A stretch of 64,000 nt of DNA. Origin: Paracoccaceae bacterium. GTDB taxonomy: Bacteria > Pseudomonadota > Alphaproteobacteria > Rhodobacterales > Rhodobacteraceae. The position numbers were made by a program, and so were the translations under genes. The stretch covers positions 62,001 through 126,000 of the forward strand of contig JACONK010000006.1 in NCBI GenBank assembly GCA_014323795.1, given 5' to 3'. The first letter of the stretch is position 1. The number at the start of each line of letters is the position of its first letter. Under the pieces are notes generated by a model. That model was not told the origin of the DNA and ran no database searches. It was given only the letters and a program-made list of their open reading frames with translations. Below, piece after piece: positions 39,801 to 48,793 of the stretch.

Positions 39801-40333
39801 AAGCGGCAATCGGGAAGCTGCGACACGGCATTGCCAGCCTCAACAGCAAGGGCCGCGCCCGGCTGCTGGCAGCCTTTGACGAGGTGAACAGTAACTTCGC
39901 GATGCTCTTTGGGCATCTCTTTGGGGGCGGCGACGCCAGGCTTGCGCTGGTGGAAAGCGACGATCCGCTGGAAGCGGGGCTTGAGATTATGTGCCAGCCG
40001 CCGGGCAAGAAACTGTCCACGCTAAGCCTTTTGTCAGGGGGGGAGCAGACCCTGACCGCCCTCAGCCTGATTTTCGCCGTATTCCTTGCAAATCCGTCCC
40101 CCGTCTGTGTGCTGGATGAGGTGGACGCACCGCTTGATGACGCCAATGTCACCCGTTTCTGTGATCTGCTGGATGAAATGGCGAAACGCACCGAAACCCG
40201 CTTTATGATTATCACCCACCACGCCATTACCATGGCCCGCATGGACCGCCTGTTCGGTGTGACTATGGCAGAGATGGGGGTCAGCCAGCTGGTGTCTGTC
40301 GACCTGGGTGCGGCGGCGCGGATGGCAGGTTAA
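36878..40333 (+). CDS. smc: Chromosome segregation protein SMC
   Basis: N-terminal [40 protein letters not shown]; C-terminal [43 protein letters not shown]. Confidence 0.97.
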   Translation: [1151 protein letters not shown]

Positions 40334-40550
40334 TCCGCTGCGGCCCCCTGACAGATACCCGTCACTGCCCGGCCCTGGGGCGCGGCATTGTGCCGTGGAA
40401 GCAGGGGCCATAACGCCTTTTTGGAAGTGCGCATTTTCCGCTTGACCTCACGCGGGATTTCATTCATCGTCCTTTCCGCAACCAAACACGCAACCCGCTT
40501 TACCGGGTCGCCTGCTGAATAAGCTTGACCCGGCAAGGGGTAGCTCCCCG

Positions 40551-40997
40551 ATGCCCTGGCGAATAAGCGGGGCTTTTCTGCTTTTGCGTGGATGGTTGCA
40601 ACGGCCCGGCACCCTCAGGCGTGCTCAAGCCTTTGGCGACCTGACCGAAAGCCGCCCGACGGCTGATGCTACCTACACCGGCCTGATGGTCGGCACCCCG
40701 GCACGGGGGGCGCAACGCGACAACCTGCTGCAGGGGGATGCAACGCTGACATTTACCGCCGCCGATAATCAGCTCGACGCCACTTTCAGCGACATCAAAG
40801 ACCTTGACCACAACACCGCCCACAGTGTGACGGAGGTCCGGTTCCGGGATGTGCCGGTCAGTTCCGGCGGCACGTATGCGCAAGGCGCAGGTGCCAACAG
40901 GATTGAGGGGGCCTTTTACGGCACAGGCCACGCGGAAACCGCCGGGGTCTTTGAACAGCAGGGCATCGTCGGGGCCTACGGCGCGAAGAAGCAGTAA
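40551..40997 (+). CDS. Transferrin-binding protein-like (TbpB beta-barrel) domain protein, apparently N-terminally truncated
   Basis: ATYTGLMVGTPARGAQRDNLLQGDATLTFTAADNQLDATFSDI...NRIEGAFYGTGHAETAGVFEQQGIVGAYGAKKQ. Confidence 0.6.
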   Translation: MPWRISGAFLLLRGWLQRPGTLRRAQAFGDLTESRPTADATYTGLMVGTPARGAQRDNLLQGDATLTFTAADNQLDATFSDIKDLDHNTAHSVTEVRFRDVPVSSGGTYAQGAGANRIEGAFYGTGHAETAGVFEQQGIVGAYGAKKQ

Positions 40998-41012
40998 CCC
41001 CGCCGGACAATG

Positions 41013-41042
41013 CGCCGGGCCGGGCCTCTGTCCGGCCCGGCG
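41013..41042 (+). terminator. Rho-independent-like hairpin after the TbpB-like ORF
   Basis: cgccgggccgg-gcctctgt-ccggcccggcg followed by tctt. Confidence 0.7.
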
Positions 41043-41138
41043 TCTTCCCGCCCGGCCTGCCCGATGGTGCGGCCGGACACCGGTGATTTCAGGCCCGCAT
41101 TGTGGCGCGGGTCTGTTGCCTCAGCAGGTCGAGGGATA

Positions 41139-43346
41139 TCAGGCAGATGCTGGTGCCGCGGGTGTGAAGCGGGCGTAGAAGGTTTCGCCCTTCTCCGCCA
41201 TTTCCTTCAGCAGGGCAGGCGGGTTGAACCGGTCGCCGTGTGTGGCGGCGAGCCCTTCGCAGATCCCGACAGCCTGTTCTGCCCCCAGCATGTCAAGCCA
41301 GGAAAACGGCCCCCCGGACCAGGGCATGAAACCCCAGCCGAGGACCGCGCCGACATCACCTTCGCGGATGTCCTCCAGAACGCCCTCTTCAAACGCATGC
41401 ACCGCTTCCAGCACCTGCACCAGGGCAAGGCGGTGCTGCACCTCTGTCACGTCGGGCTGATCTTCCATCACCGCGAAATGATCAGCCAGACCGGGCCAGA
41501 GACCGGTCCGCCTGCCGGTTTCATCATAGGTGTAGAAACCCGCATTGACCTTGCGGCCCAAACGGCCGGCCTCAAACAGCGTGGTGATTACCTTGTCACC
41601 GTCTGAGGCCGGACAGGTGTTGCCCATGGCCGCTTTCGTCGCCGTCATGATTTTCATGGCGAGATCAACGGAGGTTTCGTCGCCAAGCTGCAACGGCCCG
41701 ATCGGCATGCCCATGTGCCTCGCGGCGTTTTCAATGAGTGCGGGGGCTATGCCTTCGGCCACCATCCGGTGCGCCTCACCCCCGTAGGGGATGATGCAGC
41801 GGTTGGCGTAGAAAAAACGGGCGTCGTTGACGACGATCGGTGTTTTCCCGATCTGGCGCACGAAATCGAGTGCCCTGGCCACGGCATGGGCACCGGTTTC
41901 CCTGCCCTTGATGATCTCCACCAGCATCATCTTGTCGACCGGGGAAAAGAAATGCATGCCGACGAATTGATCGCGGCGTTGGCTGGCCGCCGCCAGGCCG
42001 GTGATCGGCAGGGTGGAGGTGTTGGTGGCAAAGGTCGCGTCCTGCGGGATGATGGCCTCAGCCTTTTTCGTTACCTCTGCCTTTATGGCAGGGTCTTCAA
42101 AGACGGCTTCCACGATCAGGTCCACGTCCCTGAGCGCGTCGAAATCCGTTGTCGCGCGGATCAGGCCAAGCACCTGCTTTTTTTGTTCCGGCGTTGCTTT
42201 TTTGCGCCGGATGCCCTTGTCCATGTAGTGTTCCGTGCAGGATTTGCCCCTGTCCGCTGCTTCCTGCGTCCGGTCAATCAGCACAACCCCGATACCGGCT
42301 GTGGCGGCGACCAGCGCGATGCCCGCACCCATCATGCCCGCGCCGAGTACGCCTATCTTCTTCACGCTCTGATCCGGCACATGCGCCGGGCGTGCAGCAC
42401 CTTTTTCAAGCGCGCCCTTGTTGATAAACAGGGCGTTGATCATGGCCGCAGACGACGGATTCATCAGCACATGGGTGAACCAGCGCGCCTCAATCTTCAG
42501 TGCCGTGTCGAAGGGCACGAGGGCACCTTCATAGATTGCGGCCAGCAGAGCCTGTGCCGCCGGGTACACCCCGCTGGTCTTCGAATGCACCATGGCCACG
42601 GCACCGGCGAAGGCCATGAATCCCGCCGGGTGGTAGGGTGTCCCGCCGGGCATCCTGTAGCCCTTCTGATCCCAGGGTTTCACCAGATCGGCATCTTTCG
42701 CTTTCAGAACCCAGGCCCGGGCCGCATCAGGCAGCGCGTCCGCCGGGACAACCTCATCAACCATACCTGCAGCCCTGGCCTTTGCCGGTTCCAGGGTCTT
42801 GCCTTCCAACAGGTAGCCTGACGCGCCCATTACCCCCATCTTGCGCACCATCCGCGTGGTGCCTCCCCCGCCGGGGAACAGGCCAACCATGATCTCCGGC
42901 AGGCCAATTTTGGCTTTCGGGTTGTCGGCGGCGAAGATGCGGTGGCAGGCGAGAGAAATTTCAAGGCCAATACCCAGGGCGGTGCCGGGCAAGGCCGCTG
43001 CAAAAGGTTTACCGCCCTTTCCGGTTTTGAAGTCCATGCCCGCAAGCTCAATCTTCCGCAGGACGTTATGGCCTTGCATTATCCCGTCAAAGATTACGCG
43101 TGCCGGGTTTTCGCCGCCCCGGGCCTTCCATCCGGCAAGGGTGTTGAGGTCCATCCCGGCGGCAAAATACTTCTTGGCAGATGTGATAACCGCCCCTTTG
43201 ATCGCATCGTCTTCGAGCACGGCGTCGACACAATCATCCAGGGCACCAAAGCCCGCCTCGGACATGACGTTCATGGATTTGCCCGGGCAGTCCCAGGTGA
43301 TGATGGCAACGCCGTCGTCGCCCGTCGTCATTGTGAAATCAGCCAT
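41139..43346 (-). CDS. 3-hydroxyacyl-CoA dehydrogenase / enoyl-CoA hydratase (FadB/FadJ-like)
   Basis: Crotonase domain (LPGTALGIGLEISLACHRI) plus IGVLGAGMMGAGIA NAD-binding motif. Confidence 0.95.
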   Translation of the reverse strand: MADFTMTTGDDGVAIITWDCPGKSMNVMSEAGFGALDDCVDAVLEDDAIKGAVITSAKKYFAAGMDLNTLAGWKARGGENPARVIFDGIMQGHNVLRKIELAGMDFKTGKGGKPFAAALPGTALGIGLEISLACHRIFAADNPKAKIGLPEIMVGLFPGGGGTTRMVRKMGVMGASGYLLEGKTLEPAKARAAGMVDEVVPADALPDAARAWVLKAKDADLVKPWDQKGYRMPGGTPYHPAGFMAFAGAVAMVHSKTSGVYPAAQALLAAIYEGALVPFDTALKIEARWFTHVLMNPSSAAMINALFINKGALEKGAARPAHVPDQSVKKIGVLGAGMMGAGIALVAATAGIGVVLIDRTQEAADRGKSCTEHYMDKGIRRKKATPEQKKQVLGLIRATTDFDALRDVDLIVEAVFEDPAIKAEVTKKAEAIIPQDATFATNTSTLPITGLAAASQRRDQFVGMHFFSPVDKMMLVEIIKGRETGAHAVARALDFVRQIGKTPIVVNDARFFYANRCIIPYGGEAHRMVAEGIAPALIENAARHMGMPIGPLQLGDETSVDLAMKIMTATKAAMGNTCPASDGDKVITTLFEAGRLGRKVNAGFYTYDETGRRTGLWPGLADHFAVMEDQPDVTEVQHRLALVQVLEAVHAFEEGVLEDIREGDVGAVLGWGFMPWSGGPFSWLDMLGAEQAVGICEGLAATHGDRFNPPALLKEMAEKGETFYARFTPAAPASA

Positions 43347-43368
43347 GATTTTCCTTGTCAAACAGGGG

Positions 43369-44583
43369 TCAGGCCCGCTCAATAATCGTTGCGACACCCA
43401 TGCCGGAACCGATGCAGAGTGTGGCCAGTCCGGTTTCCTTGTCGGACCGCTCCATTTCGTCGAGCAGTGTCCCGAGCAGGATGGCACCGGTGCCGCCCAG
43501 GGGGTGACCCATGGCAATCGCGCCGCCGTTCACGTTCAGCTTGTCCATATCCACATCAAAATGGTCCTGAAAGCGCAGGACAACGGCGGCGAAAGCCTCG
43601 TTCACCTCGAAGAGGTCGATGTCGCTGATCGCCATGCCATTCATTTTCAGGATTTTTTCGGTCACCGGAACCGGGCCGGTCAACATGATGGTCGGGTCAG
43701 TGCCGATCCTGGCTGTTCCCCTGATCCGTGCGCGGGGTCTCAGCCCGTTCTTTTCGCCAAACTCCCGGTTTCCGATCAGAACGGCACCGGCACCGTCCGC
43801 AATGCCGGATGAGTTGCCGGCGTGATGCACGTGCTCAATCTTCTCAAGCACCGGATATTTCATGATCGCGATCCTGTCGAAACCCGGCATGGTTTCACCC
43901 ATATCCCTGAATGACGGGTGCAGGGTACTGAGCCCTTGCATGTCGGTCGCGCCGCGGATCATTTCGTCATGGTCCAGGATTCCGAGGCCGTTCTGATCCT
44001 TCAGCGCGTAGACTGACCTGGAGAACCGCCCCTCTTTCTGCGCCCTGGCGGCGCGCTTCTGGCTTTGCACCGCGTATTCGTCGCACATGCCCCTGCTGTA
44101 GCCGTATTTTGTGGCGATGAGGTCAGCCGAGATCCCCTGCGGCACGAAGCAGACTTTCATGGCCAGCGTCGGGTCTGCGGCAATCGCACCGCCGTCGGAG
44201 CCCATAGGCACACGGCTCATGCTTTCCACCCCGCCGGCGATATAGCCCTGGCCCTGTCCGCCCATCACCTGGCCTGCGGCCATGTTCACGGCCTCAAGTC
44301 CCGAGGCGCAGAAGCGATTCACCGATACACCGGCCACGCTTTGATCAAGGTCGGAGCAGAGCACGGCAGACCGTGCCAGGCAGCCGCCCTGTTCGCCCAC
44401 CTGCGATACGTTGCCCCAGATGACGTCGTCCACATCGGCACTGTCAAAGCCCGTGCGGGCCTGCAGCACGTTCAACGTCTCTGCAGACAGGCGCACGGCG
44501 GACACTTCATGCAGGGAACCATCCGGCTTTCCCTTCCCGCGCGGTGACCGCGTGGTGTCGTAGATATAGGCGTCCTGTGCCAT
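43369..44583 (-). CDS. Acetyl-CoA C-acyltransferase (thiolase, FadA-like)
   Basis: [46 protein letters not shown]. Confidence 0.95.
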   Translation of the reverse strand: MAQDAYIYDTTRSPRGKGKPDGSLHEVSAVRLSAETLNVLQARTGFDSADVDDVIWGNVSQVGEQGGCLARSAVLCSDLDQSVAGVSVNRFCASGLEAVNMAAGQVMGGQGQGYIAGGVESMSRVPMGSDGGAIAADPTLAMKVCFVPQGISADLIATKYGYSRGMCDEYAVQSQKRAARAQKEGRFSRSVYALKDQNGLGILDHDEMIRGATDMQGLSTLHPSFRDMGETMPGFDRIAIMKYPVLEKIEHVHHAGNSSGIADGAGAVLIGNREFGEKNGLRPRARIRGTARIGTDPTIMLTGPVPVTEKILKMNGMAISDIDLFEVNEAFAAVVLRFQDHFDVDMDKLNVNGGAIAMGHPLGGTGAILLGTLLDEMERSDKETGLATLCIGSGMGVATIIERA

Positions 44584-44597
44584 GGGTCAAATTCTTC

Positions 44598-45239
44598 CTA
44601 AAGGGGTGTGGCCCGGTCCGAGGGCGAGCCCGGCATAAGCTCATACGGGTGTTTCCAGCCAGGCAGATTTTCGATTCGGCCCAGCCATGCATTGATGTTA
44701 TCCCAATCGCCCCGGATAAAGCCGAAGGGTTCAGGGTAAAAAAGGTAGCCGCAGGCGGAGAAATCCGCCATCGTCGGCCCCTTGCCGACCAGCCAATCGC
44801 GGGACGACAGCACCCCGTTGAGCACTTCGTAAGCTGCGTTCAGCCGATTCTGCATGAAGTTGATCACCTGTTCCGGGCGTTTGTCTGCGGGCAGGAAGTT
44901 CATCAGGAACCGCGTCATACCGGCCTGCGAGGACATTTTATGGTTATCCCAGAGCACCCAGCGCAGCACCTCGCGTTCTTCCGTGCGGGTGTCGCCGCCG
45001 AATTTACCTGTCTTTTCAGTAATGTAGTTCTGAATGACGCCCGATTGGGTCAGTACCAGATCACCGTCAACCAGCACCGGCGTTTCGCCCATAGGGTTCA
45101 CCCCGCGAAACGCTTCTTCGCGGGTCTGGCCGCCAAAGAAATCAACCTTGACCGCCTCCCATTCAAGGCCTGACAGTTCCAGCGGCAGTGCCGCCTTGTA
45201 GCTGTTCCCGCTTTCTCCGAAGCAATGCAGTTGGATCAT
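44598..45239 (-). CDS. Glutathione S-transferase family protein
   Basis: Thioredoxin-like N-terminus MIQLHCFGESGNSYKAAL...NPMGETPVLVDGDLVLTQSGVI. Confidence 0.9.
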   Translation of the reverse strand: MIQLHCFGESGNSYKAALPLELSGLEWEAVKVDFFGGQTREEAFRGVNPMGETPVLVDGDLVLTQSGVIQNYITEKTGKFGGDTRTEEREVLRWVLWDNHKMSSQAGMTRFLMNFLPADKRPEQVINFMQNRLNAAYEVLNGVLSSRDWLVGKGPTMADFSACGYLFYPEPFGFIRGDWDNINAWLGRIENLPGWKHPYELMPGSPSDRATPL

Positions 45240-45257
45240 TTCACTTCCTTTCCCGGT

Positions 45258-45443
45258 TTATAGCAGATTCCGAAAATAATACTCCGGAACCAGGGCAATT
45301 AAGATTCCCGTATTGCGCTGCCGGGGTGCCATCCCGACAGGGCCTGCACCCCCGCCGCAGATACCGAAAGCGCGTTCTCGCGCACCACTTTTGGGTGCAG
45401 TTTCTTCAAAAAGCAATCGGTCGTCAAATCCACGGTGCGCCAT
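45258..45443 (-). CDS. Small uncharacterised ORF (61 aa) with strong Shine-Dalgarno
   Basis: Reverse-strand ggaggactgccATG; codirectional between fadE-like and GST genes. Confidence 0.35.
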   Translation of the reverse strand: MAHRGFDDRLLFEETAPKSGARERAFGICGGGAGPVGMAPRQRNTGILIALVPEYYFRNLL

Positions 45444-45532
45444 GGCAGTCCTCCGTAAACATCAAAAGACCGCAAGATTTCAAAGTTTGCGGGCTTGCCG
45501 CCCGGGTGCGCGGCCCGCCTCAGGCCACCGGC

Positions 45533-47308
45533 TCAGAAGCTGTCGGTGCCAAGTGCCATCACCGGGTCGGCCCCGGACCGGATGCGGGCAAGGTGCATCC
45601 TGCAGGCGGGCAGCCGCCGGGCCATGTAGTACCGCGCCGTGGCTACCTTATTTTTGTAGAACGCCGGATCATCGGCATTGCCGTCGAGTGCCTTGAGTGC
45701 GACCTTTGCCATGTGCGCCCACATCAGGCCAAGGCAGACGTGCCCGAAGAGGTGCATGAAGTCGGTTGCCCCTGCGAGCCTGTGGTTCGGATTTTTCATG
45801 CCGTTTTGCCTCAGGTATATATCAGCATCCTGAAGCGTATTCGACGCTTCCCGCAGCGGTCCGGTGAACGCTTTCATCGCCTCATTATCCTTGTTTTCGG
45901 CGATAAATGTCTGCACCAGATCAAAGAAGGCCATCACATGTTTGCCGCCGTCGGCAGCCAGTTTGCGGCCCACAAGGTCGAGTGCCTGCACACCGTTCGC
46001 CCCTTCGTAAATCATGGTGACCCGTGCGTCGCGGGTGAACTGGGACATGCCCCATTCCTCGATATACCCGTGGCCACCATAGACCTGCTGGGCCTGCACA
46101 GTCATATCGTAGCCAACATCGGTCAGGAAACCCTTGATGATCGGCGTCAGCAAGGAGATCAGACCCTCCGCCTCTGCATCCTCGTTCCGCCGCGCCCGGT
46201 CAATCATCACGGCACCCCAGTAGACAAAGGCCCGCGCCCCTTCGATGAAGGACTTCTGGTCCATCAGGTTGCGGCGGATGTCCGGGTGCACTATCAGCGG
46301 GTCTGCCGGGCCATCCGGGTTCCTGGCACCGGTTACGTCGCGGCCCTGCAGACGGTCCCTGGCGTAGATCACTGCGTTCTGGTAGGCGACTTCAGCCTGC
46401 GCCAGACCTTGCATGCCGACACCCAGCCGTGCTTCGTTCATCATGGTGAACATGGCGCGCATGCCTTTGTGCTCTTCCCCCAGCAGGGCACCGGTCGCCC
46501 CGTCATAGTTCATGGCGCAGGCAGGGTTGCCGTGGATACCCATCTTTTTTTCGATTCTGCCGCAGGACACGCTGTTGCGCACCCCTGGCGAATCACCGTC
46601 ATCCACCAGAAGTTTCGGCACAATGAAAAGCGACACACCCTTAATGCCTTCCGGCCCGCCCGGGATTTTCGCCAGCACAAGGTGGATGATATTATCGGCC
46701 ATATCATGTTCGCCGGCAGAGATGAATATCTTCTGGCCGGAAATTTTGTATGATCCGTCCTCTTGCGGCACAGCCATGGTGCGCATTAGGCCGAGGTCGG
46801 TGCCGCAGTGCGGCTCCGTCAGGTTCATGGTACCGGTCCATGCGCAGCTGACCAGGTTGGGCAGATACCTCGACTTCTGCTCTTTTGTGCCGTGGGTGCG
46901 GATGGCGGAATAAGCACCGTGGGTCAGGCTCTGGTACATGGCAAACGCCTGGTTGGACGAGGAAAACATCTCTGCCACTGCGGTGGCCATAACGCAGGGC
47001 ATGCCCTGGCCACCGTATTCCGGGTCACAGTCAAGGCCCGTCCAGCCGCCTTTGCGAACCTGGTCAAAGGCATCCTGGAAACCTGTCGGCACACGGACCA
47101 CGCCGTTTTCCAGTGTGCAGCCTTCGGTGTCGCCCACCATGTTCAGGGGGGCGAGCACCTGGCCGGTGATCCTGCCTGCCTCTTCCAGAACGGCACCGGT
47201 GAAATCTGCTTCCAGCTCGTTATAACCCGGTATGTCTGTCTTATAGACATCCAGAACTTCGTTCAGGACAAAGGCCATGTCTTTTGTGGGGGCGATGTAA
47301 CTCGGCAT
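45533..47308 (-). CDS. Acyl-CoA dehydrogenase (C-terminal-extended type)
   Basis: [61 protein letters not shown]. Confidence 0.95.
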   Translation of the reverse strand: MPSYIAPTKDMAFVLNEVLDVYKTDIPGYNELEADFTGAVLEEAGRITGQVLAPLNMVGDTEGCTLENGVVRVPTGFQDAFDQVRKGGWTGLDCDPEYGGQGMPCVMATAVAEMFSSSNQAFAMYQSLTHGAYSAIRTHGTKEQKSRYLPNLVSCAWTGTMNLTEPHCGTDLGLMRTMAVPQEDGSYKISGQKIFISAGEHDMADNIIHLVLAKIPGGPEGIKGVSLFIVPKLLVDDGDSPGVRNSVSCGRIEKKMGIHGNPACAMNYDGATGALLGEEHKGMRAMFTMMNEARLGVGMQGLAQAEVAYQNAVIYARDRLQGRDVTGARNPDGPADPLIVHPDIRRNLMDQKSFIEGARAFVYWGAVMIDRARRNEDAEAEGLISLLTPIIKGFLTDVGYDMTVQAQQVYGGHGYIEEWGMSQFTRDARVTMIYEGANGVQALDLVGRKLAADGGKHVMAFFDLVQTFIAENKDNEAMKAFTGPLREASNTLQDADIYLRQNGMKNPNHRLAGATDFMHLFGHVCLGLMWAHMAKVALKALDGNADDPAFYKNKVATARYYMARRLPACRMHLARIRSGADPVMALGTDSF

Positions 47309-47855
47309 AGTCGGGTGCTCCGTTTCCCGGATGTGTCGTGGCCGGTCAGGTGCCGGGCCGGGGCATTTCGTCGTGCGGGCGCATCATAATAATTTGCGGC
47401 TGTTCCGGCTTCCGGGGTTACAGGGCTGTATCAAGTCGGCTATTTCGGCATAACCATAGCGTTTGAGGCATATTTGGAACAGTCGGATGGCACCGATACT
47501 CCAAGGTATATCTTGCCGGGAAGACTGGCGAAAGCCTGGTTGTTGCCGGGCCGGCATGGCACGACGGCGCACCTGCATGTAAGGCAGGCAGGTACCCGTT
47601 GAGAACCGCTTTGGGATGGGTTGATATGGCGTTTTACAACAACCGGCACGGTAACTGGCACGGTGATTCCGGCAGTGCACCAGGGCTGTTTCAACGCAAC
47701 CGGTCTGTCCATGTCTGTCATATACTGGCAGGTCGTATGGCCGGTTCCTGTTCCTGAATGGCTCCGGTCTGTCCCGATTCTTTCCCCTGACCGAAAGCCT
47801 CTTCGCCCCTGCGCGCGAACACCACAGTTGATGTATGTGAAGAAAGTATGGCCCG

Positions 47856-48296
47856 ATGAGCGATGATGACCGCGCCCGGCGCGAAAAACTGGCACGCCGG
47901 TTTACGGAGGCACTGCCGTTCAGCAAAGCGCTCGATATGCGCATCGATAGTTTCGGCGTGGCTGTGGCGGGCATGTCCATGCCTTATTCGGGGTTCATCG
48001 TCGGGGATCCCGGCACGGGCATTGTGCATGGGGGTGCGGTGTCCGCCCTGCTTGACACATGCGGCGGGCTGGCCGTTTTCCTGCACCCCGAAGGAACGGC
48101 ACCGACGGCCACGCTTGACCTGCGGATCGATTACATGCGACCGGCCAAACCCGGCCATCGCATCCACGCCTGGGCAGAGGTCTACAACACAACCCGCACA
48201 GTCGCCTTCGTGCGCGGCATTGCCTACGATACCGCCCGCGATCAGCCCGTGGCGATGTTGACCGGGGCATTCACCTTTGCGAAAAAGGCTTTATGA
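47856..48296 (+). CDS. PaaI family thioesterase
   Basis: GTGIVHGGAVSALLDTCGGLAVF hotdog motif. Confidence 0.9.
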   Translation: MSDDDRARREKLARRFTEALPFSKALDMRIDSFGVAVAGMSMPYSGFIVGDPGTGIVHGGAVSALLDTCGGLAVFLHPEGTAPTATLDLRIDYMRPAKPGHRIHAWAEVYNTTRTVAFVRGIAYDTARDQPVAMLTGAFTFAKKAL

Positions 48297-48793
48297 CCGC
48301 GCAAGAAAGCCTGAAAGCACGTCGCGACGGGGCCCTGGATGCGCTTGTCCGGTCCGTGCCCTACATTCAATTCCTTGGCGTCACGTTTGATCGGCGGGGG
48401 GATGAGCTGACAGCCACGCTCAGCTACAATGCCAGGCTCATTGGCAATCCGGTTCTTCCTGCGCTTCATGGCGGGGTGACGGCAGGTTTTCTGGAAATCA
48501 CCGCCCTTGTCGAACTCGCATGGCACTGCACCCGGGCCGCGCTGGAAGATGGCCGTCCGCAGGCCGAAGACATAGCCGCCGGGGGTGCGTTTCACATACC
48601 GAAGACGATTGATCTTACCGTGGATTATCTGCGCCCCTGCCGCCCGCAGGATTGTTACGCCCGGGCGCAAATCAATCGGTCGGGGCGGCGTTATGCCTCT
48701 GTCCATGTGGAAGCCTGGCAGGATAACCGCACCCGTTTGTTTGCCCAGGCCACGGGCCATTTCCTGATGCCGCCCCGGCCACCGGATGGCTGA
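48293..48793 (+). CDS. PaaI family thioesterase, second copy
   Basis: PVLPALHGGVTAGFLEITALVEL; 4-bp overlap with the preceding gene. Confidence 0.85.
   Translation: MTAQESLKARRDGALDALVRSVPYIQFLGVTFDRRGDELTATLSYNARLIGNPVLPALHGGVTAGFLEITALVELAWHCTRAALEDGRPQAEDIAAGGAFHIPKTIDLTVDYLRPCRPQDCYARAQINRSGRRYASVHVEAWQDNRTRLFAQATGHFLMPPRPPDG

Noticed and set aside
45188-46753. 521-aa plus-strand ORF opposite the acyl-CoA dehydrogenase
   Set aside because: Shadow ORF of GC-rich coding DNA; no family motifs, and it lies antisense to a clearly recognised gene.
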